Assembly (NCBI GenBank): GCA_037388705.1
Contig: JARRJY010000051.1
Coordinates: 1 to 13,511, forward strand
DNA length: 13,511 nucleotides
Direction of reading: 5' to 3'
DNA from: JARRJY01 sp037388705
Lineage (GTDB): Bacteria > Pseudomonadota > Gammaproteobacteria > UBA6429 > Thiohalophilaceae
In this document: positions 1 to 7,700 of the stretch, one piece after another
Numbering within the stretch: the stretch's first letter is position 1
How the letters are laid out: each line of letters starts with the position of its first letter
The notes under the pieces: generated by a model
Seen by the model: only the letters and a program-made list of their open reading frames with translations
Databases searched by the model: none
What the model was told of the DNA's origin: nothing
Position numbers and translations under genes: made by a program

Positions 1-1062
1 AAGCTCCACAAAATACTGTAATGGGTCATTATGCAATCGATAAACATATAAACTTGCATTCGATCTTTTTATTACTAATGGCTTATTGGTATATTTTCTG
101 AAGCCTTTCCAGAAGGCACCATATCCTACCCCGGTAAGTGGCTTATCTTTTATGACATTTAGTGAATTATAATAAAATCGCAATCTATCAGATGATGATG
201 TATCTATCATTTCACCTTCTTGTACCGGACGCTGCCACTTTTCATCAATAATTCCATGAGAGCCGAAAATTATTCCTGATGTAACAAGGATAAATAATAT
301 CTCTTTGTAACGAATTTTGAGCAAAGAGAGAATATTGTTATTGCCTCTTGAATCAATATATAAATAGCATATAAATATTAGGGACCATATAACCAAGACC
401 AGCCACGAACCACGGGTATGAAGTTCTAATGTAAAGCCAACCAGAATTCCTGCAATAATTGTCAGCAACCAGCGAAATATTTTGTTTTCAGTGATAATGG
501 CCATAACCAGGGAAACTGGAATGATTAGATCCATATAGAGAGCTGCATGGTTTTTAAAACCAAATGTCGAGTTCATTATTGATGGATCGAAACGATACCC
601 TACCGGGTTAAGGCCATAATTTTGCATCAGGCCAATTACTGCAGCATACAGTGCACCAAAGATGGAAACAGTGAGGAATATTTTTATGTTTTTAAAGGAT
701 GAAACTTGAGAGGCAACAAAAAACAGCCCGACCAGCGCCCAGAGAGGTATTATTTCATAAGCAAAATTGCCATAGTCTATGGTCCATGAAATAGAAACAG
801 TTGCCCACGTTAAAAGCAGCAGAACAAGGATATGTATTTTGTGAAAATAAATTTTCTTTTCATTTTTTAGCAATGAAAAGAAATATATAAAACAGATAAA
901 GGTGGAAATTATGCTTAAAAAAGCAATACGTGGAACATGTGATGGATTGTTTAAGGCAGAGAAATATAAGATTGGTGAAAGAAAAAGTAATAGAGAAATA
1001 CCAACAACGATTGATCTTAACTCGATTGAGCTAATATATGATTTTAATTGTGCCGGAAACAT
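1..1062 (-). CDS. O-antigen ligase / Wzy-type polymerase family membrane protein, partial (C-terminus beyond left edge)
   Basis: An open frame reads leftward from ATG at 1062 for 354 codons and is still open at base 1, so the C-terminal part lies outside the window. A TAA directly upstream of the ATG fixes the start, and a weak AGAAG lies about 10 nt before it. The protein is strongly hydrophobic, with segments near residues 17-37, 45-64, 77-92, 103-118, 127-145, 174-190, 197-211, 219-235 and 254-267. Family hallmarks of the Wzy_C/WaaL superfamily are visible: GFKNHAALYMDL (168-179), TRGSW (216-220), and after a polar loop SSDRLRFYYNSL...KPLTGVGYGAFW (290-318) and LHNDPLQYFVE (343-353). Members ligate or polymerise lipid-linked surface glycans at the periplasmic face of the inner membrane. 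The acceptor and glycan cannot be told from sequence. The AT-rich composition is typical of surface-polysaccharide genes. It lies downstream of lexA on the same strand, separated by a weak terminator-like hairpin. Confidence 0.8.
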   Translation of the reverse strand, partial: MFPAQLKSYISSIELRSIVVGISLLLFLSPILYFSALNNPSHVPRIAFLSIISTFICFIYFFSLLKNEKKIYFHKIHILVLLLLTWATVSISWTIDYGNFAYEIIPLWALVGLFFVASQVSSFKNIKIFLTVSIFGALYAAVIGLMQNYGLNPVGYRFDPSIMNSTFGFKNHAALYMDLIIPVSLVMAIITENKIFRWLLTIIAGILVGFTLELHTRGSWLVLVIWSLIFICYLYIDSRGNNNILSLLKIRYKEILFILVTSGIIFGSHGIIDEKWQRPVQEGEMIDTSSSDRLRFYYNSLNVIKDKPLTGVGYGAFWKGFRKYTNKPLVIKRSNASLYVYRLHNDPLQYFVEL

Positions 1063-1088
1063 TTATTTTATTCTTCTGGATAGCGGGC

Positions 1089-1111
1089 AAAAAAATACTG
1101 TAGCAGCTACA
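1089..1111 (-). terminator. Weak intrinsic terminator-like hairpin after lexA
   Basis: Read on the minus strand, TGTAG-CTG-CTACA (1111-1099) can form a 5-bp stem with a 3-nt loop. It is followed after three bases by seven T residues (1095-1089). It begins 29 nt past the lexA stop codon and lies before the start of the O-antigen ligase-like gene. The stem is short, so termination may be partial and read-through into the ligase-like gene is possible. Confidence 0.4.
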
Positions 1112-1139
1112 TAAGAAGAATAATAGTATTGTTGCCTGG

Positions 1140-1751
1140 TTACGTATACCTTCGAAGTTGCCCTATTAATACACCCTGGATACGGACCCTGTTTGCATCA
1201 TAGACCATGGGTTTCATGTCAGGATTTTCCGGGGCCAGTTCGATGCGGCCATCGGCATAACGGCGATAGCGTTTTAGTGTCGCTTCCTGTTCGTCGATAA
1301 GGGCAACAACGATATCACCGTACTGGGCATTATCCTGAGATTCGATAATAACGATATCACCATCAAGGATACCGGCACCTATCATTGATTCGCCTTTTAC
1401 CTGCAGGGCGTAGCGATTGTCGCCAACAAACATATCATGAAGATTAATTTCATCCTGATCTTCAATGGCTTCAATGGGGTGGCCTGCGGCAATCCGACCC
1501 ACCAAACGGAGGGTTGTGGAGTGGGTTGAGGGTTGTTCGACGAGTCGAATGCCGCGCCAGCCACGTTCGTTTTGCTCTAAAACACCTTTTTGCTTCAGGG
1601 CCTGAACGTACCGGTGTACCGTGCCTTTTGATTTAATTTCCATAGCTTGGCCAATTTCAACCAGTGTTGGGCTGTGGCCGTGTTGCTGAATAAAGGCACG
1701 GATGAAATTGAAAATTCGTTTTTCCAGTAGAGTCATCATTAAGTGGCCCAT
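1140..1751 (-). CDS. lexA: LexA repressor (SOS regulator, self-cleaving S24 family)
   Basis: LexA represses DNA-damage genes and cleaves itself when RecA filaments form. The 203-residue protein has an N-terminal winged helix-turn-helix (about 6-70) and a C-terminal S24 autopeptidase domain. The cleavage site is the Ala89-Gly90 bond in GRIAAGHP. The catalytic Ser122 lies in KGESMIGAGILDGD and the Lys160 in EATLKRY. All functional residues are present, so it should be cleavable. Starting instead at Met6 (1736) would put the scissile bond at 84-85, exactly as in E. coli, so that start is quite possible; no strong Shine-Dalgarno separates the two. The recognition helix (KSKGTVHRYVQAL) differs from the E. 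coli SPNAAEEHLKAL form and looks more like the STVH type of Gram-positive LexA, so its operator is unlikely to be CTGT-N8-ACAG. A dyad overlapping its own promoter suggests autorepression. Confidence 0.93.
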   Translation of the reverse strand: MGHLMMTLLEKRIFNFIRAFIQQHGHSPTLVEIGQAMEIKSKGTVHRYVQALKQKGVLEQNERGWRGIRLVEQPSTHSTTLRLVGRIAAGHPIEAIEDQDEINLHDMFVGDNRYALQVKGESMIGAGILDGDIVIIESQDNAQYGDIVVALIDEQEATLKRYRRYADGRIELAPENPDMKPMVYDANRVRIQGVLIGQLRRYT

Positions 1752-1763
1752 AAGTACTCTATA

Positions 1764-1795
1764 TGTTCTCTATCATAGAGGACGATTAGAGAACA
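1764..1795. promoter_or_regulatory. Candidate LexA operator (overlapping dyads and an 11-bp direct repeat)
   Basis: Three related half-sites crowd the lexA promoter. GTTCTCTATCATAGAGGAC (1765-1783) is a near-perfect dyad with a perfect core CTCTATCATAGAG (1768-1780). A wider perfect inverted repeat pairs TGTTCTCT (1764-1771) with AGAGAACA (1788-1795). On the minus strand GTTCTCTA (1794-1787) and GTCCTCTA (1783-1776) form a direct repeat with an 11-bp period, i.e. GTTC-N7-GTCC, which resembles the GTTC-N7-GTTC box known from alphaproteobacterial LexA. The position over the -10 and spacer fits autorepression. That LexA binds here is inference from position and symmetry. Confidence 0.6.
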
Positions 1796-1800
1796 ATCAA
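1772..1800 (-). promoter_or_regulatory. Sigma70-type promoter of lexA
   Basis: On the minus strand TTGATT (1800-1795, -35, 4 of 6 consensus bases) is followed by a 17-nt spacer and TATGAT (1777-1772, -10, 5 of 6). Transcription would start near 1765, giving a very short leader of about 14 nt before the first ATG at 1751. The -10 element sits inside the dyad described as the LexA operator candidate, so operator occupancy should block RNA polymerase. Assigned by inspection only. Confidence 0.65.
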
Positions 1801-1823
1801 GCAAAAAGTGATTAAAAGTGCAT

Positions 1824-1896
1824 TGGAAGGCATATATGCTGTCAGCGCTGGCTTACAGGAGATTCAGTTTATGCCTACAGACAGCGATACCTTCCA
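1824..1896 (+). repeat. Imperfect inverted repeat, potential ~73-nt stem-loop upstream of the small DUF6316-like gene
   Basis: TGGAAGG (1824-1830) pairs with CCTTCCA (1890-1896), and GCTGTC (1838-1843) pairs with GACAGC (1880-1885). They are separated by a small asymmetric internal loop in which AT (1832-1833) can also pair with AT (1887-1888). Further in, GGC (1850-1852) can pair with GCC (1873-1875), so a long hairpin with a loop near 1856-1869 is possible. It lies between the lexA promoter and the start at 1941. It could be a structured leader, a small RNA or the trace of a palindromic repeat element; the sequence alone does not decide. Confidence 0.45.
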
Positions 1897-1940
1897 GTTT
1901 TAAACTTCAGCCCAGGGTAGGAGATAAGGAAATTATAAAA

Positions 1941-2180
1941 ATGACAAATTATTTTATGAATCGAAAAGGAGAAGCCGGGACTGTACCTTTTCGTTCAGGA
2001 CGTTTTTATAGTGTCGGTAGCGAGTGGTTCTTTGCCATTCGTCGTGGTGTCGATCAGGGACCTTACGAGAGTAAAGAAAAGGCCAAAGAAGCACTGGTGA
2101 ATTTCATTAATGATCAACTTGCTTTTGAAAAGCACCTGACAAAAAACAGCAGCGGTCTCACTTTGCAGAACGGCTACTAA
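1941..2180 (+). CDS. Small conserved protein, DUF6316-like, function unknown
   Basis: The frame is open from a GTG at 1818, but the first 41 codons translate the inverted repeat and look non-coding. ATG at 1941 is preferred because AAGGA ends 9 nt upstream and the conserved part begins just after. That gives 79 residues, with a further in-frame ATG at 1956. The block RKGEAGTVPFRSGRF, then EWFFAIRRG, then DQGPYESKEKAKEALVNFI resembles short gammaproteobacterial proteins grouped as DUF6316 (an arginine- and aromatic-rich strand region followed by a helix). I make this assignment from memory of the pattern. There is no signal peptide and no membrane segment, so it is probably cytoplasmic. It is divergent from lexA and ends 2 nt before the stop of the convergent lipoprotein gene. 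No strong promoter was recognised. Confidence 0.65.
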   Translation: MTNYFMNRKGEAGTVPFRSGRFYSVGSEWFFAIRRGVDQGPYESKEKAKEALVNFINDQLAFEKHLTKNSSGLTLQNGY

Positions 2181-2182
2181 AT

Positions 2183-2197
2183 TTACTGGCCCAGTAA
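2183..2197. repeat. Perfect 15-bp palindrome at a convergent gene junction
   Basis: TTACTGGCCCAGTAA is a perfect palindrome around one central base. It covers the stop codon and last codons of the minus-strand lipoprotein gene and lies 2 nt past the stop of the plus-strand small gene. It lacks a T tract on either strand, so it is at most a pause or 3'-end-stabilising hairpin (5-bp stem, 5-nt loop). Confidence 0.35.
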
Positions 2198-2746
2198 CGC
2201 CTGTTTCAGGTTCCAGTCCGCCGGTTCTTCACCCAGCCAGACTTTCATCAGAGCTTGGTGAAAGTCCTGACCTGTAATCACCCCTTTTTCTATAGTATTT
2301 ATCGTTACCCGTGTGCCTTGATTGGGTAAATAATCAAGATAAATCACATCACCTTTATTTACGGTTTCAAAATAGCTTTTGAATTTTTCCAGGCGCTGCT
2401 TAACGTTTGAAAAAGTAGCTTCATCAAGATTATTTTCAAAACCATCCTGCCATCCACCGTTGAGTTTTTCCTTACTGACCTCATCATAAAGAAAATGCAT
2501 GAGCATACGTTTGGCAGAAGGATCGGAATAGACTTGTTGCTCCGTGGTTAACTTGGGCTGGGCCACATAAAGAGCGCCTACGTATATGTCGAAAATGAAT
2601 TTGCTGCGTATGCCTGCGCCATTGAGTTTAAGTCGGACATTGTCAGTAAGCAGTACTTCTTCATCTAGAGACACGCCAGCGACTTCCCGGGCACAGGCTG
2701 AAAGAATTACACTATTAAGCAACAGGGCAATTAGTACAAAGCGCAT
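2183..2746 (-). CDS. Chalcone isomerase-like family lipoprotein
   Basis: The 187-residue product begins with a signal peptide ending in a lipobox (LSAC, residues 15-18). Cys18 is therefore the likely lipidated residue, and Ala at +2 suggests sorting to the outer membrane. The rest matches the bacterial chalcone isomerase-like pattern: LNGAGIRSKFIFDIYVGALY (41-60), KRMLMHFLYDEVS (79-91), WQDGFENN (98-105), KGDVIYLDYLP (131-141) and the C-terminal FHQALMKVWLGEEPADWNLKQALLG. This fold in bacteria is not known to carry out flavonoid chemistry; the role is unknown and may involve fatty acid or small-ligand binding in the envelope. AAAGGA (2759-2754) lies 7 nt before the ATG, supporting the start. 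It diverges from mnmG across 105 bp and converges with the small DUF6316-like gene. Confidence 0.8.
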   Translation of the reverse strand: MRFVLIALLLNSVILSACAREVAGVSLDEEVLLTDNVRLKLNGAGIRSKFIFDIYVGALYVAQPKLTTEQQVYSDPSAKRMLMHFLYDEVSKEKLNGGWQDGFENNLDEATFSNVKQRLEKFKSYFETVNKGDVIYLDYLPNQGTRVTINTIEKGVITGQDFHQALMKVWLGEEPADWNLKQALLGQ

Positions 2747-2776
2747 AAAATAATCCTTTATTTGTGTTATTGGATA

Positions 2777-2805
2777 TTGGCTAATATGTAACCAGAACGT
2801 ACAAT
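2777..2805 (+). promoter_or_regulatory. Candidate sigma70 promoter of mnmG
   Basis: TTGGCT (2777-2782, 4 of 6) and TACAAT (2800-2805, 5 of 6) are separated by 17 bp. The start of transcription would be near 2812, about 40 nt before the mnmG ATG. It lies in the 105-bp region shared with the divergent lipoprotein gene. Identified by eye. Confidence 0.5.
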
Positions 2806-2851
2806 AGGCAGCCTTTTTACAGCTTAACTTAATTTAAAGATTACGAAACCC

Positions 2852-4759
2852 ATGTTTTATCAGGACAAGTTTGATGTCATCGTAGTTGGTGGTGGTCATG
2901 CTGGGACAGAAGCAGCCCTGGCAGCGGCTCGTATGGGAGTAAAAACCCTGTTGTTGACACATAACATTGAAACATTAGGCCAAATGAGTTGTAACCCGGC
3001 CATTGGCGGGATTGGTAAAGGCCACCTGGTGAAAGAACTCGATGCATTGGGTGGATTGATGGCCAGGGCCATCGATAAAGGCGGTATCCAGTTTCGTATT
3101 CTTAATGCCAGTAAGGGTCCGGCAGTCCGTGCTACCCGTGCCCAGGCTGATCGCGTGCTCTACAAGAACGCGGTACGCAGTGTGCTGGAAAATACCCCAA
3201 ATCTCATTCGGTTCCAGCCGGCCGTGGATGTTGTGTTTGTCCAACACGACCGGGTAGCGGGTGTCGTTACCCAGATGGGCCTGAAGTTCCAGGCAAGGGC
3301 CGTGGTGCTCACCGTCGGTACTTTTCTGGGTGGACGGATTCACATTGGGCTGGAAAATTTCGAGGGTGGTCGAGCAGGCGATCCCCCTGCCAATGCCCTG
3401 GCACAACGTCTACGTGAACTACCTTTTACCGTGGATCGGTTAAAAACAGGTACACCACCGCGCATTGATCGCAAAAGTATTGATTTCTCTGTTCTACAAG
3501 AACAACCTGGTGATGAACCGGTGCCGGTATTTTCTTTCATCGGTAAAGCTGAAGAACATCCCCAACAGGTTTCCTGTCATATCACGTACACAAACGAGCA
3601 AACACATGACATTATTCGTGAAGGCCTGGATCGCTCACCCATGTATACCGGCGTCATTGAAGGTGTAGGTCCCCGCTATTGTCCTTCTATCGAAGATAAA
3701 ATTCAGCGCTTTGCGGACAAGGCCTCACACCAGATATTTGTTGAACCGGAAGGTTTGACAACAACAGAAGTTTATCCCAACGGAATTTCCACATCCCTGC
3801 CCTTTGATGTGCAATACAGGCTGGTGCGTTCCATGAAAGGTTTTGAAAACGCACATATCACACGCCCCGGTTATGCCATCGAGTATGATTTTTTTGATCC
3901 GCGGGATTTAAAACCCTCATTGGAAACCAGGTACATGAACGGTTTGTTCTTTGCCGGGCAAATAAATGGAACAACAGGTTATGAAGAAGCTGCAGCGCAA
4001 GGACTACTGGCCGGTTTGAATGCCGCACGCCAGGTACAGGAAAAAGAATCATGGACACCAGGACGAGATGAAGCCTATCTGGGTGTATTAGTTGATGACC
4101 TGATTACAAGTGGTACCCAGGAACCCTATCGTATGTTTACTTCTCGCGCGGAATATCGCCTGATGTTACGCGAAGATAATGCAGACTTACGTTTAACTGA
4201 ACAAGGTCGTGAACTGGGACTGGTTGATGATGAACGCTGGGCAGCTTTTGAGAAAAAGCGTGAAATGATCGAGCAGGAACAAAAACGATTACAAACTACC
4301 TGGCTTCATCCAGAAAAAATCAGTAAACCAGAGCAACAACGTGTGTTGGGTAAAACCCTGTCACGAGAAGCTAACCTGATGGAGTTATTACGTCGACCTG
4401 ATGTGAGTTATGCAGGGTTAACAAGTCTTGAAGAAGTGGGTAATGGCGTGCCAGATTCGGTTGTTGCCGAACAGATTGAAATCCAGGCCAAGTATTCCGG
4501 TTATATCGATCGTCAACGTGATGAAATTGAACGCCATAAACGCAACGAGGAAACCCGGTTACCTGAAGATCTTGATTATGATCAGGTGAAGGGTTTATCA
4601 CTGGAAGTTGCAGAAAAACTTAAGCGCATCCGTCCCGCAACCATTGGCCAGGCAGGACGTATATCAGGAGTAACACCAGCTGCCGTATCATTACTTCTGA
4701 TTCATATGAAAAAACGCGGTAATAAATCAGTTAAGAAGCTAGCCGATAAAGCCATCTGA
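2852..4759 (+). CDS. mnmG: tRNA uridine-5-carboxymethylaminomethyl modification enzyme MnmG (GidA)
   Basis: MnmG works with the GTPase MnmE to install the carboxymethylaminomethyl group on wobble uridine 34 of several tRNAs, using FAD and methylene-tetrahydrofolate. At 635 residues it is full length (about 630 is usual). The FAD-binding GGGHAGTEAALAAARMG stands at 13-29. Cys47 lies in MSCNPAIGGIGKGH. A second conserved cysteine sits in GPRYCPSIEDK, and MFTSRAEYRLMLREDNADLRLT is the family signature. The C-terminal helical MnmE- and tRNA-binding region ends in LKRIRPATIGQAGRISGVTPAAVS. No strong Shine-Dalgarno is seen (AAAGA about 11 nt upstream). Its usual partners are displaced: mnmE is not upstream, and rsmG, normally directly downstream, is about 4 kb away behind a convergent kinase gene. 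Confidence 0.97.
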   Translation: MFYQDKFDVIVVGGGHAGTEAALAAARMGVKTLLLTHNIETLGQMSCNPAIGGIGKGHLVKELDALGGLMARAIDKGGIQFRILNASKGPAVRATRAQADRVLYKNAVRSVLENTPNLIRFQPAVDVVFVQHDRVAGVVTQMGLKFQARAVVLTVGTFLGGRIHIGLENFEGGRAGDPPANALAQRLRELPFTVDRLKTGTPPRIDRKSIDFSVLQEQPGDEPVPVFSFIGKAEEHPQQVSCHITYTNEQTHDIIREGLDRSPMYTGVIEGVGPRYCPSIEDKIQRFADKASHQIFVEPEGLTTTEVYPNGISTSLPFDVQYRLVRSMKGFENAHITRPGYAIEYDFFDPRDLKPSLETRYMNGLFFAGQINGTTGYEEAAAQGLLAGLNAARQVQEKESWTPGRDEAYLGVLVDDLITSGTQEPYRMFTSRAEYRLMLREDNADLRLTEQGRELGLVDDERWAAFEKKREMIEQEQKRLQTTWLHPEKISKPEQQRVLGKTLSREANLMELLRRPDVSYAGLTSLEEVGNGVPDSVVAEQIEIQAKYSGYIDRQRDEIERHKRNEETRLPEDLDYDQVKGLSLEVAEKLKRIRPATIGQAGRISGVTPAAVSLLLIHMKKRGNKSVKKLADKAI

Positions 4760-4772
4760 ATCAGTTCAGGTG
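4753..4772. terminator. Small hairpin spanning both stop codons of convergent mnmG and kinase genes
   Basis: CATCTGAA (4753-4760), loop TCAG (4761-4764) and TTCAGGTG (4765-4772) form an 8-bp stem with one G-U pair in the plus-strand RNA. The mnmG stop (4757-4759) and the kinase stop (minus strand, 4763-4761) both lie within it. No T tract follows on either strand, so it is a doubtful intrinsic terminator. It could still slow polymerase or protect 3' ends. Confidence 0.35.
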
Positions 4773-7700
4773 CCTATCCAGCATATCGTAGAAAATTGCC
4801 ATATTAATGGGCTTGGTAACATAGTCATTGAACCCGGCTTGACTGGCTTTTTCCATATCAGATGCCATTGCACTCGCGCTAAGTGCTACCACGGGTATTT
4901 CCGCTGTGTCAGGATTTTCTTTTAAAATTTTGAAGACCTCAAAACCGTTCATGATAGGAAGGTTAATATCAAGCAGGATAAGATCCGGGTTCTGCTCATT
5001 GATGAGTTTAATCCCTTCTTCAGGCTCCATTGCGGAGAGCAGCTTGATGCCCGGGAGTCGCGCGATGGCCTTGGTCACGACCTTCAGGTTTACCGGGTTG
5101 TCTTCAATGTAAACAATTGTTTTTGGTTCTACAGATAAGGTATTCATATTCTGGTTCTGGCTACTTTGTTGGTCAATGTTATCACGCAAAGAGCGATCAC
5201 TGTGTACTGTGTTAAAAGTTAAGGAAAATGTACTGCCGATACCTACCTCGCTTTTAACATGGATGGATCCACCCATGAGTTCAACAAGTTCCTTGGTAAT
5301 AACCAGGCCAATGCCGGTACCCTCGATCTCGGAACCCTCAGCATCAAGCCTGTCAAATGGAGTGAATAAATTCATTAAATTTTTATTTGATATGCCGCTA
5401 CCTGTGTCTTGAATATTAAGTTGAACAGAATCTTTTCCATTGTCTATACAACTAATAATGACTTTACCTCCATTCTGGTTATATTTAATGGCATTGGATA
5501 TAAGGTTCAGGATGGATTGTTTTAAGCGTTTGGGGTCGGCATGAATTTTTATATTTTCTAATGAACAAAGATATTCTTTTATCAGGGAAATATTTTTCTT
5601 TTTTGACAGATTGTCCATTAAATTTATACACTCATCGATCATAGAACAAATGGCAACTTCCTGAAGTTCAATCTCAATATTTCCTGTTTCGATGAGTGAC
5701 AGATCCAGAATGTCATTGATGAGGTCCAGTAAATGTTTGCCAGCAGCATATATTTCCTGAACAGTTTCAACCTGGTCTGGAGCAAGATTTTCTTCAAGTT
5801 CAAGTAATTGAGAAAAGCCTATGATTGCGTTTAGAGGTGTGCGTAGTTCATGACTCATGTGTGAAAGAAATTCGGACTTGGCCTGACTGGCTTTTATCGC
5901 TTCATCCCTGGCCTTCTTTAGCGAGGATTCGTTTTGTTCACGTAAAAGGGCTATAGATATTAAGTGTGATGCTGTGTAAATAATATCAAGTTCGGTAAAG
6001 TCTGGTGACCTGGACTTTTTATGGTAAACACTGAATATACCAAAAGGTCTATTGGTGAGGGAGCGAATTGGTTGAGACCAGCATGCAGCAAGATCAGCCT
6101 GTTTAGCCACTTCAGTAAAATTTTTACAATAGGGATGAGAAAAAATATCCTCAACTATGACACGATTGTTTCTAAATGCTGCTGTACCACAGGCACCCTG
6201 TCCTTCTCCAATTTCAAGATTATCCACAGCCTGGTTAAAAAAATCAGGAAGGCGATTATGTGCCCTGTTATATAATTTATTGTCATCACTGAGCATGGAT
6301 ATTGCGCATATTGCATTATCCAGTAGTTTTTCAGTTCCAGTGATTACATTATCCAGAATATGTTCAATATTATCGCCACTGGCGATTTGTTCCAGAATGT
6401 AATTTGTCAGCGTCAGCTTTTGTTCATTAAATTTTCTTTCAGAAATATCCTGTAAAGTACCACTAAGCTTTATGGTATTGTTATTATCATCACAGGTTCT
6501 ATGTGTCTCACCATGTACCCAGCGAATTTTACCACCAGGTAAAACTATACGATAATCAATACTGCTAGGTTTATTATGATCAAATGCTTCTTTTTCAGAA
6601 TGTTTGATTTTATCGACATCATCAGGATGGACTACAGCAAAGAAGCGTTCGAAACTCGGAGTAAATTCGTTGGGCTGGTAGCCTAAGATAATATAGGTTT
6701 CATCTGACCATTTGATCTCGCCAGTTATCGTATTTGTTGACCAGTTTCCAATTCTTCCTATGTGTTGGGCTTCTTTAAGAAGAGTCGTATTTTCCGCCAG
6801 AGCTTCTTCAGTCAGCTTTCGATCAGTTATATCCTGGACCACACCCAGCATATTCAGTGGTGTACCATCATCACCGCGAACAACATCCCCTTTTTCGTGT
6901 AACCAGTGTATCGCACCGTCTGGCCATACGCAGCGGTGCTCAATATCATATTCAGTGCCTTTTTCAATACAGGCATTTACTGCCTCGATGACCCGTTGCT
7001 GATCATCAGGATGAACAGCCTGAATAAAATTTTCATAAGTCGTTTTCAGTTCACCTTTGGGATAACCAAACAAGGCAGCAATACGGTCTGACCAGTATAA
7101 ATTATCGCTCTGAATATCCCAGTCCCAGGTACCTATATTTGCAAATTCCTGTCCTCTTTCAAAACGGGCCTGGTTATTTTTAAGTTCTGTCTGCAAGGCA
7201 ACACGCTCAGAAATGTCTCTGATCAAGCCGGTAAAATAATGAACACCGTGAGTTTTTGTTTCAATTACGCTTAACTCAAGCGGAAAGACTTCGCCGTTTT
7301 TTCGTTTACCTAAAACCTGTCTTTCTGTGTTTATAATTTTCTGGTTGCCTGTATTTAAATAATTTTCCAGATATCTATCGTGTTCAGAATGGTAAGGATC
7401 TGGCATTAAAATATTGATATTTTGGCCGAGCAATTCATCCTCGTTATAACCAAAAATTTTAGTCGTAGCCATATTTATATTTTTTATTTTGCCCTTGGTA
7501 TCTATACTGATAATGCCATCAACAAGATTATTCACCACTGAATGAATATATGAATTAGCATTTTCAAGTTCTCTTGTGCTCTGTTTAAACTGTTTTCTTA
7601 GTTTCTGTTTTTTATATAACAGGGTTTCAATTTCTTTTTGCTGTTGGTACTTGTTGACAATATAAAGAGCATTGCTAACAACTGATCCGAGACGGGATAA

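Noticed and set aside
902..1114. Plus-strand 70-codon open frame
   Set aside because: It lies antisense to the O-antigen ligase-like gene, which has family motifs along its length; the plus frame shows no recognisable feature.
1839..1858. CTGT...ACAG resembling an E. coli LexA box
   Set aside because: The spacing is 12 rather than 8 bases, and it falls inside the larger inverted repeat.
1818..1940. N-terminal extension of the small DUF6316-like gene from a GTG
   Set aside because: It translates the inverted repeat, lacks conserved character, and the internal ATG at 1941 has a proper Shine-Dalgarno.
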